NCBI GenBank assembly: GCA_002400365.1
Contig: DHFK01000174.1
Span: 1-7,667 of the forward strand
Source of the DNA: Anaerolineales bacterium UBA4826
Lineage (GTDB): Bacteria; Chloroflexota; Anaerolineae; UBA4142
Length of the DNA stretch: 7,667 nt
Direction: 5' to 3'
In this document: positions 1-7,500 of the stretch, piece by piece
Position numbering within the stretch: position 1 is the stretch's first letter
Layout: each line of letters opens with the position of its first letter
The notes under the pieces: generated by a model
What the model was told of the DNA's origin: nothing
The model's input: only the letters and a program-made list of their open reading frames with translations
Database searches by the model: none
Program-made: the position numbers and the translations under genes

Positions 1-662
1 TCCAGGGGGGCTATCCTGGGACAGGAAATATCAACGCCGATCCGCGCGTGGGCGCGCTCGGGAATTATGGCGGCGGGACGCAGACGATTCCGCTCCTGGT
101 TGGCAGCGCGGCGATTGATACGGCGAACGATTCTCTCTGCCCTGCCACCGATCAGCGCGGCATCATGCGACCACAAGGCGCGCACTGCGATATGGGCGCC
201 TACGAGTTCGTCGCGGCGGGCGGACCGACGCCGACGAGTACGTCCATACTGCCGACCAGCACACCCACCATGACGCCGCCGCCGAGCGCGACGCCGACGC
301 AGACATTGCTGCCGCCGACTGCGACTCCAACCGTCACAACCGGCTTGCAAGGTTCAATCTGCGTTCAGGTTTGGAACGATCCGAACAGCAACGGCGTGCG
401 CGATGGCGTACCGCTTGAATCGCTCGTATCGGGCGTCAAGGTCTCGCTCCTCACGCTGAATGGCGTCTTCCTAGACTCGTTGCAGACGAATAGCAACAGA
501 CCGCGCTGCTTTGCCAACCTGACGCCGGGTCAGTACCAGGTGGTTGAGACAACTCCGTCGGGGTACACGTCAACCACGCCGGATACCGTCACCGCGACTG
601 TTGGCGCGAACGCGGTCACGTATGTCGAATTTGGAGACTTGCGCGTGGGGAAGAAAAACTAG
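1..662 (+). CDS. Secreted choice-of-anchor Q / CSLREA-type surface protein, C-terminal part (5' end outside window)
   Basis: The reading frame is open from base 3 to the TAG at 660-662, giving 219 residues of a longer protein whose N-terminus lies outside the window. Residues 1-69 show the end of a parallel-beta-repeat surface protein: NINADPRVGALGNYGG, then an AAIDTAND-type segment, CPATDQRG, RPQG and DMGAYEF. This order is typical of the choice-of-anchor Q / CSLREA proteins common in Chloroflexota. Residues about 75-113 are a Pro/Thr/Ser-rich linker, probably extended. Residues about 117-213 form an SdrD-B-like beta domain with an acidic loop, DPNSNGVRD (about 126-134), that resembles a calcium-binding site, and a GQYQVVETTPSGY strand pair. 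The protein ends in a short basic tail (VGKKN) with no LPXTG motif or membrane helix, so any anchoring must come from elsewhere. The role is probably extracellular or cell-surface adhesion or structure; no catalytic motif is visible. The family call is by motif recognition; the function is inferred. Confidence 0.8.
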   Translation, partial: QGGYPGTGNINADPRVGALGNYGGGTQTIPLLVGSAAIDTANDSLCPATDQRGIMRPQGAHCDMGAYEFVAAGGPTPTSTSILPTSTPTMTPPPSATPTQTLLPPTATPTVTTGLQGSICVQVWNDPNSNGVRDGVPLESLVSGVKVSLLTLNGVFLDSLQTNSNRPRCFANLTPGQYQVVETTPSGYTSTTPDTVTATVGANAVTYVEFGDLRVGKKN

Positions 663-750
663 CAGTCTTCGGAGACGCTACGCGCGTTTTCTCGACCATT
701 TCCGCGTCATGCTTCGACTTGCTGACCAGAAAACGGTTTCTGATCTCCTG

Positions 751-780
751 GCGCCAGCAATGCAAGCGCCAGCGATGCGC
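751..780. repeat. Imperfect 15-bp tandem duplication in the intergenic region
   Basis: Bases 751-765 and 766-780 are adjacent copies of a 15-mer that begins GCGCCAGC; they match at 12 of 15 positions. Both copies carry the core GCGCCAGC(A/G)ATGC. With only two copies it could be a chance duplication or slippage product. No function is suggested. Confidence 0.45.
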
Positions 781-927
781 CTAGAGCGAGTCGCGCTGAA
801 TTGCGGACGAATTGAGCGTACATTTTCTTCTTCTCCGGTTTTGATGCATGTCGCGCTTTGCGTTGCCGAATCGAACTCGATGGACTTGCCGGCTAGCCGC
901 ACATCATCCTGAAATGAGAAAACCCTC

Positions 928-957
928 GATCCGCGCCGCAAGATCGCGGCGCGGATC
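928..957 (-). terminator. Intrinsic terminator of the minus-strand Asp-box protein gene
   Basis: A perfect 12-bp inverted repeat (GATCCGCGCCGC at 928-939, GCGGCGCGGATC at 946-957) encloses a 6-nt loop. It lies 34 nt beyond the stop codon of the minus-strand gene. On that strand the stem is followed by GAGGGTTTTCTCATTTC, a moderately T-rich tail whose first T-run starts 5 nt after the stem. The stem is very GC-rich and the position is right for Rho-independent termination. On the plus strand no T-tract follows, so it is probably one-directional, although the hairpin could also stall or protect transcripts arriving from the left. Confidence 0.8.
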
Positions 958-991
958 CATGATTCTGCCCTGGACGATTTCCTTCGGCGGC

Positions 992-3900
992 TCATTTGCC
1001 TACGAAGGGGAAAAAGATCTTTGTGCTCAACGTGGCTGCAAATTCCGCGCCATCCACCAAGTCGTCGATGAACGGCAGAGAAGAGTCGTTGTCCAGGTTC
1101 AGCGTGATGCAGCCGGTTGCTGGGTTGTACGATTGGGGCGATGTGTCAACCCACAGATCCTGAAACTCTTGCTTGGGCGAACGCCGCGCATGCAACCGCG
1201 CGGGGTGGGCACGTTGCTCTGGCGGGAGGGCGGGGAATAACCATTGGATGTTATTGCCCCCGTTCAAATTGCAGAAAGTGAGCATGATCGCATCAAACGA
1301 ATCCGCTTCATTTGCCGGAATCGCATCCACTTCGAAATATACACCGGTGGGTCTGACAGCGGGTGTCATTTCTGGGTCTGCACTAAATTGCTCGAGGATC
1401 AATTCGCCGACGCCCTGTGCGCTGGCAGTGATTGAAGGAAGGGCGCGCGGCGCGTTGGGATGTGAAGTTGGCTGGGTACTGACTGTTGGGTTGGCGCCGC
1501 AACCGAACGCCGATGCAGTGACGGCTGCCCCCGACTCGGTGACGTCAAGACTCGCCGCACAGGTTGTGACAGTTCCATCCGGGTTCTTGACGTTGATTTT
1601 GCGCGTTGCCGCGTTTGCGATGAGGTCGGGCGACACGTCTGCCGTGAGTTGCGTTGCGCTCCCGAAATTGGTCGTTAGGTCCAGTCCATCCCACTGTACT
1701 TTGGCGCCATTTTGAAAACCCATGCCGTTGACCGTCAGCGTGAATCCAGGATCTCCTGCCTTGCGCGAAACCGGACTGAGACTGGTGATGGACAACGCGG
1801 AACAACCCGGCGTGGCAATATACATGCCGCGCCCATAGGTTGCGGCGACCAACGTATTGCCCATCCAAAAGAGATCCGAAACGATCGCATTCGCGAACGT
1901 GTCGCCGAAGGTATTCGCATAAACCTTCCAGGATGTGCCGCCGTCTTCACTGGCAAAGATGCCCATCGCGGTCCCCGCGTAGAGCCAAGCCGGATTGCAT
2001 GGGCTAATTGCAAGCGCGCGAACGGGAACCTGAGGCAAGCCCGTGCCAACATTCGTCCAGGTAGCCCCGCCGTTGGTGGACTTCCAAAGATTGTTGGGCT
2101 GGAACTCGTCAAAGGCAGCATAGACGATATCGCTGTTGCTGGGCTGGAGCGTTATCCGCCAGACCTGTCGGCTAGGCAACACCTTGGTAGGACCCGGATC
2201 AATCTCCGTCCAGGTTGGTGAAGCGCTAGTCCCGTTGGTGGTCTTGAAGATGCGCCCATCAGTTGAGCCAATCCAGATGATGTCAGAGTTGCCTGGCGCT
2301 ACGGCGATCGTACTGATGGATCCCGGAGCCGATTTGATCCCAGTCCAGGCGGGGGTAGCCGCGTTGACATTGGTCGAACGCCAAAGACTATACTTGCCGA
2401 CTAACATCGTGGCTGGGTTGTTGGGATCGAGCAGGAACGGAAAGTAAACCCCGAGCACCGCCGCTTCTCCGCTCATGGCGGATGATTCAATCGGCTGACA
2501 ACTCTCTTCGCCGCTCGCGCCACCATCGGTGGTGCGAGTCAGTTTGGCTCCGAATTGTATGGTCTGCCCGTAGAAAACCTTGGTGTTGGTTGGATCAATC
2601 GCCGCAAAACCGCCGTCCCCGCCGCAGAATTGTTTCCACTTGTTGAGACTGTCCGATGGTTTGCTGAGAGATCCAATCACCAGTTGCGAGCCCCGATCCT
2701 GAGTGCCTCCGATGATCGTAAATGTGTCACCGGCGGCGACACCGGCGCCACCGTAGAACTGGGTAATTCCCAAGCCATCCAATTTGTCCCACGTGATCCA
2801 CACGCCTCCAAACAAGGGATAGGTGCTCTTGATATCCGTCGTACGATAGAGACCCCCATCATTGCCCTCATAGACGGTCTTGTTGTTCACACCGTCGTAA
2901 TTGGGATCGCTGACGATCACGTGCTTGTCGATGTAGATGTTGCCCACTAAACGCTGGTAGGAACTGCCGCCATCGCTGCTGCGGTATTCGCTGATCCCAG
3001 CCGCGATGAACGTGTTACCCGCTGCATCCTTGGGATCAACCCAAAGCGCCATGTGAATGCTGTAACTGCTGTTGTAACCTGGGATAGCGCGCTTGGCGTA
3101 ACTCACGCCGCCGTCGGCGCTGCGGTAAAGACTGCCGTCTCCTCCTAGCGCATAGACGACGGAGGTGGTGGGAGCAACGCCCGCGGAGGTCATCGTCGGG
3201 CTACTCGCCGCAAAGGAGACCAACGCGCGTCCGACGCTGCTCACGGCAGGGCTAGTGCTAGAGGTTGACCAAGTGCTTCCGCCATCTCTCGAATAGATCA
3301 GGGCAGTGCTATTTGCCGCAACTGCATTCAGGTTGTTTCTGGGATCAAAGGCGACATCCCAAGCGCTGGCGGTCGTGTTGGTATTCGACCAGGTTGCGCC
3401 GCCATCCGTGCTGCGCCAGATACCGGTGTTCGTGGCGGCTAAAAGGATGTTATTGCTTGATATGGCAAGCCGATTCACATACTGGAAATTGCTATTCGGC
3501 GGTGGGATGGGGAGTTGCGTCCATGTATCACCCCCGTTCGTGCTCTTAAAGATGCCTGCTCCTGGACGTGCTGCCATCGTTTCTCCCGTGCCCACGTACA
3601 GCAGGTTGGGATTGTTTGGATCAACTACGATGGAGGACACATTCAAACTTGCCATGAAATCATCCAACGATTTCCACGTTGCGCCGCTGTCCGTGCTCTT
3701 CCAAACTCCCCCGCTCGCGCCACCTACGTAGATCGTCTTGGAATCGGGCATGGCAATTGCCTTGACGCGCCCTCCGACGTTGGAGGGTCCAATCCATTTC
3801 CACGAAGTCGCGTCAATTCCGGCGGCTCGCGGCGACCGGGCTCTCTGCTTGGCGATCATGCTCTTTACTTGCTGCATGGCTTTGATCCGCCCATTCATTT

Positions 3901-4057
3901 CCTGATTCTCGGGCGGATTGCTCGGCGGCGCATTATTCAGTTGTGGCTTGCTCGTCTGATCAAGTGCGCTGGCTTGGCTGGGTGTGGCTTGCGTCAGAGC
4001 AAGCAACAGCAACCCACTTGAGACGACCAGCGACAGGGAGAACAACTTTCGCAACAT
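992..4057 (-). CDS. Large secreted Asp-box (BNR/sortilin-like) beta-propeller protein with IPT/TIG-like and C-terminal beta domains
   Basis: The gene encodes 1021 residues. The start is set at ATG 4057-4055, which has AAGGAGGA five bases upstream; an in-frame ATG nine codons earlier (4084) would put this site inside the gene. Residues 1-31 form a signal peptide (MLRK, a hydrophobic core, then PSQASA), so the product is exported. A spacer is followed by WKWIGPSNVGGRVKAIA (about 85-102), the usual opening of Asp-box propellers, and repeated S/T-x-D-x-G-x-T-W motifs. Clear copies are at about 121, 162, 216, 256, 660 and 703; variants ending in Tyr or degenerate are at about 313, 360, 406, 509, 561 and 606. 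GTGE at 156-159 is also typical. Residues about 755-839 resemble an IPT/TIG Ig-like domain. Residues about 880-1012 form another beta domain containing FCNLNGG and SYNPATGCITL, ahead of the tail KIFFPFVGK. Sialidase catalytic residues cannot be assigned, so a hydrolase name is not justified. A binding or structural role outside the cell is inferred. It is probably transcribed alone, ending at the hairpin at 928-957. Confidence 0.9.
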   Translation of the reverse strand: MLRKLFSLSLVVSSGLLLLALTQATPSQASALDQTSKPQLNNAPPSNPPENQEMNGRIKAMQQVKSMIAKQRARSPRAAGIDATSWKWIGPSNVGGRVKAIAMPDSKTIYVGGASGGVWKSTDSGATWKSLDDFMASLNVSSIVVDPNNPNLLYVGTGETMAARPGAGIFKSTNGGDTWTQLPIPPPNSNFQYVNRLAISSNNILLAATNTGIWRSTDGGATWSNTNTTASAWDVAFDPRNNLNAVAANSTALIYSRDGGSTWSTSSTSPAVSSVGRALVSFAASSPTMTSAGVAPTTSVVYALGGDGSLYRSADGGVSYAKRAIPGYNSSYSIHMALWVDPKDAAGNTFIAAGISEYRSSDGGSSYQRLVGNIYIDKHVIVSDPNYDGVNNKTVYEGNDGGLYRTTDIKSTYPLFGGVWITWDKLDGLGITQFYGGAGVAAGDTFTIIGGTQDRGSQLVIGSLSKPSDSLNKWKQFCGGDGGFAAIDPTNTKVFYGQTIQFGAKLTRTTDGGASGEESCQPIESSAMSGEAAVLGVYFPFLLDPNNPATMLVGKYSLWRSTNVNAATPAWTGIKSAPGSISTIAVAPGNSDIIWIGSTDGRIFKTTNGTSASPTWTEIDPGPTKVLPSRQVWRITLQPSNSDIVYAAFDEFQPNNLWKSTNGGATWTNVGTGLPQVPVRALAISPCNPAWLYAGTAMGIFASEDGGTSWKVYANTFGDTFANAIVSDLFWMGNTLVAATYGRGMYIATPGCSALSITSLSPVSRKAGDPGFTLTVNGMGFQNGAKVQWDGLDLTTNFGSATQLTADVSPDLIANAATRKINVKNPDGTVTTCAASLDVTESGAAVTASAFGCGANPTVSTQPTSHPNAPRALPSITASAQGVGELILEQFSADPEMTPAVRPTGVYFEVDAIPANEADSFDAIMLTFCNLNGGNNIQWLFPALPPEQRAHPARLHARRSPKQEFQDLWVDTSPQSYNPATGCITLNLDNDSSLPFIDDLVDGAEFAATLSTKIFFPFVGK

Positions 4058-4062
4058 CTCAC

Positions 4063-4070
4063 TCCTCCTT
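4063..4070 (-). promoter_or_regulatory. Ribosome binding site that decides the start of the Asp-box protein
   Basis: Read on the minus strand this is AAGGAGGA, followed by the 5-nt spacer GTGAG and then ATG at 4057-4055. It is a near-perfect Shine-Dalgarno sequence at normal spacing. It favours this ATG over the one at 4084-4082, whose extra nine residues (charged, MRDLVRRSE) would sit ahead of an otherwise ordinary signal peptide. Confidence 0.9.
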
Positions 4071-4079
4071 ACAAGGTCC

Positions 4080-4110
4080 CTCATGCCGGGGGGTTGGTGT
4101 TTGGCATGAG
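4080..4110. promoter_or_regulatory. Perfect 8-bp dyad in the leader of the Asp-box protein gene
   Basis: CTCATGCC at 4080-4087 is exactly complementary to GGCATGAG at 4103-4110, with a 15-nt C/A-rich (minus strand) spacer. It lies ten bases upstream of the ribosome binding site of the minus-strand gene. It could be an operator for a dimeric regulator, or a leader hairpin in the mRNA if transcription begins upstream of 4110. The rest of the 191-bp gap up to 4248 holds only a minor CGATA-GG-TATCG dyad (4165-4176) and no convincing promoter hexamers. Confidence 0.5.
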
Positions 4111-4248
4111 ACGAACGAGTTTGCTTCTATGCAACTGCTTGGTGTGCGGAATTGTGCTACTCGACGATAGGTATCGCCTCCTCGATTGAGCCTGCTCTGC
4201 CGCGTTTCCTAGTCTGCCGCCGCGTCAAGCCGGCGAGCGCGAATCGTT

Positions 4249-4470
4249 TTATCTCATTTCTTGCGACGGAGGCGTTCTCTTCGTCGCTTCTAGTTCCTTC
4301 TCCAAGAATTCGATCAACGCGCGCAGATCGGCGAAACTCTGGCGCAGCCCGCTGCGGCTATCCTCCAATCCAAAGCGCCACGGCGAAGAACCAGATTCGT
4401 CGGGGCTGAACTCAGACCAACAACGCAGCAAGAAAGATCGGTAAATGCTTCGCCGATTCAAGGATTGCAC
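4249..4470 (-). CDS. Small conserved-looking hypothetical protein, 73 residues
   Basis: The ORF runs from GTG 4470-4468 to TAA 4251-4249. No signal peptide or membrane segment is visible, so it is probably cytoplasmic. Residues 10-20 read YRSFLLRCWSE, residues 30-39 PWRFGLEDSR, and residues 41-60 hold GLRQSFADLRALIEFLEKEL. The pattern of a leading 'FLLR-W' strand, a 'W-R-L-E-D' strand, 'G-R--FADL' and then an amphipathic helix matches small uncharacterised proteins that I recall from Chloroflexota genomes; this is memory, not a search. The last ten or so residues are polar and probably disordered. No ribosome binding site precedes the GTG; a TTG two codons in (4464-4462) is an alternative. 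It is divergent from the regulator gene and its start lies 15 bp from that gene's -35 element. The gene downstream on the same strand is 191 bp away, so an operon is possible but not shown. Function is unknown. Confidence 0.6.
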   Translation of the reverse strand: MQSLNRRSIYRSFLLRCWSEFSPDESGSSPWRFGLEDSRSGLRQSFADLRALIEFLEKELEATKRTPPSQEMR

Positions 4471-4484
4471 TTTTGTTATGGCAA

Positions 4485-4513
4485 TTGACGAACACTGTCC
4501 ATGATGCTATACT
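4485..4513 (+). promoter_or_regulatory. Near-consensus sigma70-type promoter with extended -10, driving the SARP-type regulator
   Basis: TTGACG at 4485-4490 (5 of 6 matches to TTGACA) is followed by a 17-bp spacer and TATACT at 4508-4513 (5 of 6 matches to TATAAT). TGC directly before the -10 supplies an extended -10 (TGn). The expected transcription start is about 4519-4521. It points at the regulator gene and lies about 30 bp ahead of its best start codon. It also occupies the short region upstream of the divergent small gene, so a protein bound here could affect both. In a GC-rich window this spacing and match is unlikely by chance. Confidence 0.75.
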
Positions 4514-4543
4514 GTGCGCCACGAAATCATCGGTATTCTAGCG

Positions 4544-7500
4544 TTGAGTATACCATCCAATCGTCGGGAAATCGTCGGAAAGAGACTAGTCGTCCGGCTT
4601 CTGGGCGGCGTCGAGATCGCGCGCGGCAAGACGCGCGTCAAGGGTTTCGAGTCCAAGAAAGCCGTGGCGCTCTTTTGCTACCTCGCGCTCGACCCCCGCG
4701 AACATTCGCGCGACGCGCTCGCCGCGGTCTTTTGGGGCGATCTGCCGGACGCCGCCGCCAAGAAAAACCTCCGCGACGTTCTCTCCACGCTCCAACGCGT
4801 CGTCAAACCGTACCTCCTCATCACGCGAGAGTCCGTTGCTTTCAACTCCGCCAGTCCGCATTGGATTGATGTCGTCGAATTTGAACGGCAAATCGCCGAT
4901 AGCAGATCGCTAAGCGCCGATAGCCCATCGCCACCTGCTATCAGCCATTTGCTATCAGCCATCAGCCATTACCGCAGCGATTTCATGGAAGGGTTTGTCG
5001 TCCGCGACGCGCAACCGTTTGAAGAATGGATGCTGGCGCGGCGGGAGCGCTTGAAAGAACTTGCCGCGCACGCGTTCCAGGAATTGTCTGCCCAACATCT
5101 CGCGCGCGGGAATCTCGCGGAGGCGGAAGAGTCCGCCCGTGGTTTGCTGCGCTTGCAGCCGTGGCAAGAACTCGCGCACCGCCAATTGATGTTGCTCCTG
5201 GCGTTGCGGGGCGATCGCGCCGGCGCGCTGGCGCAGTACGAAACCTTGCGCCGCGTGCTCGCAGACGAACTCGAGGTCGCGCCGCTGGAGGAAACGACGG
5301 CGCTGTCTCGGCGCATCGCGACGGGTGAACTCGCCGAACTCGTCGCCCCCAGCGCCAGCGAGCAAATCGCGCGCGTCGCCGTGTCTCCGCTCGTCGGGCG
5401 CGAACGCGAATTGAGCCAACTGCAAGACGCTTGGCGCGCTGCGATGCAGGGCAAACCGCAGATCGTTCTGATCGAGGGCGAAGCGGGAATCGGCAAAACC
5501 CGCCTGGCGCAAGAGTTTATGGATTGGGCTGCCGCGCAGCAGAGCGCCGTGGCGAGCGCGCAGAGTTACCTGGCGGAGCAAGGTCTCGCCTTCCGAACGG
5601 TGACCCGCTGGCTGCGCTCGGAGAGCGTGCGCGCTACCCTGCCGCTCCTCGAAGACGTGTGGCTGACGCGACTCGCGTGGCTCTTGCCGGAAATTCTCGC
5701 CAAGCGCCCGACTCTGCCCGCCCCTCCGCCAATCGCCGATCCGGCGGCGCGCGAACTCTTCTTTCAGGCGCTTGCGCGTGCCTGCTTGATCGCCAAGCGC
5801 GCGCTCGTCCTGTTCTGCGATGACTTGCACTGGTGCGATTCTTCGACGTTGGATTGGATCGAGTATCTGTTGCGCTTTGACGCGCGCGCGCGGCTGCTCG
5901 TGGTGGCAACCGCGCGGTCCGAGGAATTGGCGGTGGACGACAACTTGCAGTCTCGCTTGACGAGACTATGCGGTCAGGGCTTGTTGTCCCTGCGCGTGAC
6001 GCCGCAACGCCTGAGCCGTGACGAGACCGCGACGTTGGCAGGATGCTTGACGCCGGAACCAGCCGCCCTCGGAAAAATGGAGAGTCTCTATTCCGAGACG
6101 GAGGGCAATCCGCTTTTCATCGTCGAGAGTGTGCGTGCCGGATTCTTGCAGCAGACCGCACCCATGCTGCCGACGACGGTGCAAGCCGTGATCGAGTCGC
6201 GCTTGCGCCAACTCTCGGCGCCCGCCCGCCAACTGGCAATGCTTGCCGCGACGATCGGACGCGATTTTGCGTACGACGTGCTGGCGCAGGCAAGTGGCGA
6301 GTCGGACCGCAAGGTCTTGAAGGGGCTGGACGAATTGTGCCGGCGGGGGATTCTGCGCGAGCAGGGCGCGGCGAACTATGATTTCAGCCACGCCAAAATC
6401 CGCGAGGTGGCGTACGCGCAAATCGGCGCGGCGCGGCGGCGCGTGCTGCATCGCCGCGTGGCGCAGGTCTTGGAGCAAGTGTACCGTGACGATTTCGATC
6501 GCGTCGGCGGATTGGTCGCGGAGCAGTACGAGCGCGCCCACATGCCCAAGGAAGCAACTCTATACTACAGTTGCGCGGCGGCGGGGGCGCAGCGCCTGTT
6601 CGCCAATCGCGCCGCCGAGTCCCTGCTCACCCACGCGCTGACGCAGTTGAAAACGCTGCCGGAGACGCGCGAGCGCGCGGAACACGAATTGGATCTGCAG
6701 AATCGCCTGGGCTTGGTTCTCACCATCATCGAGGGACTTAGCTCCCCAGCCGCCTTCACCGCGTTCGAACGCGCGCGCGCATTGGCGGAACGCCTGGGTG
6801 ACGCGCGCGCCTTGTTCCAAGCGCTCGCCGGCTCGCTGGATTTCTATCCAACTCGCTTGGGGCTGGTCCCCGCATGTCAGGTCGGCGAACGCTTGGTTGC
6901 GATTGCCCGGGACCTTCAGGATGAGCGCCTGCAAATGCAGGCGCGCGTGGACGCGGCGCGAATGTTGTTTTGGCGCGGCGACTTTTTCGAAGCGGAAGAC
7001 CACCTCGATCAGGCCCAAGTCTCGGAGGGTAAAGCGTGCGGCGAGGGCGGCTTGCTGCGGCGAGTAGAACCGGAAGCGTTCTACCTTTCCTACAAGGGTC
7101 TCATCGAGTGCTTGCGCGGTTTTCCCGATCGCGGATTGAAGCGCGTCGAACAGTCCATCGCGCTTTGTCATCGGCGGGCGCTGCTCTACGGCGAGCGCTT
7201 TGCCATCAGTTTCCTGACCTACGCGCTTTTTCTGCGCGGCGAGTGGCCGGCGCTCCAGAATCAGACGGAACAGCAGGTGGCATTCTGTCGGGAACACCAC
7301 ATGCCGCACTGGATTCCCGGTGGCATCTCGTTGGGGGGTTACGCGCTGGTCCAGCAAGGCAGACTCGCAGAAGGCATCGCGCAGATTCAAGAAGGCATTC
7401 GATACCAACGCGAATTGGGGAATCAACTGGGAATCTCTCACATGCTTGGTCTGCTCGCCGATGCGTACGGTCGGAGCGGGCGCTTCGAGGAGGGTCTAGC

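Larger units (their letters stand above)
663..991. other. Convergent intergenic region with no supported gene
   Basis: These 329 bases separate the stop codons of two convergent genes. The only well-supported element is the hairpin terminator at 928-957. Possible ORFs here, such as 678-995 on the minus strand, have no recognisable protein pattern and overlap the neighbouring stop. Downstream of the plus-strand gene there is only a weak 4-bp hairpin (GTCT-TCGG-AGAC, about 665-676) with no U-tract directly after it, so no terminator is claimed for that gene. A 15-nt imperfect tandem duplication lies at 751-780. Confidence 0.6.

Noticed and set aside
2..19. CCAGG...CCTGG inverted repeat at the left edge
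   Set aside because: Five-bp arms inside coding sequence that encodes a conserved NINADP-type motif shortly after; expected by chance in GC-rich DNA.
678..995. 105-aa minus-strand ORF overlapping the terminator
   Set aside because: It would read through the 12-bp hairpin and overlap the stop of the Asp-box gene. It is Arg/Ser-rich with no recognisable motif and no good start.
1712..2950. Several plus-strand ORFs of 100-170 aa (for example 1712-2221 and 2555-2950)
   Set aside because: All lie opposite the Asp-box protein. The repetitive motifs of that gene keep antisense frames open; no family pattern is visible.
4058..4084. Upstream ATG at 4084 as start of the Asp-box protein
   Set aside because: It would bury a near-perfect ribosome binding site within the gene and add a charged MRDLVRRSE ahead of a normal signal peptide.
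4096..4140. Possible minus-strand promoter (TTGCAT, 17 bp, TCTCAT) ahead of the Asp-box gene
   Set aside because: Each hexamer matches the consensus at only four of six positions, and the -10 overlaps the dyad. Too weak to list.
4494..4517. Direct repeat ACTGTCC / ACTGTGC around the -10 as a SARP operator
   Set aside because: The 17-bp period does not match the 11- or 22-bp periodicity known for SARP heptamer operators, and only five or six bases match. Probably chance overlap with promoter sequence.
4955..5830. 291-aa minus-strand ORF opposite the regulator
   Set aside because: It lies antisense to the AAA/BTAD coding sequence, which has clear motifs. Its Arg/Gln/Ala-rich, low-information sequence is typical of a GC-rich antisense frame.
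6560..7441. 293-aa minus-strand ORF opposite the TPR-like region
   Set aside because: It is antisense to the continuous regulator frame, shows no recognisable domain, and is explained by GC-rich codon bias.
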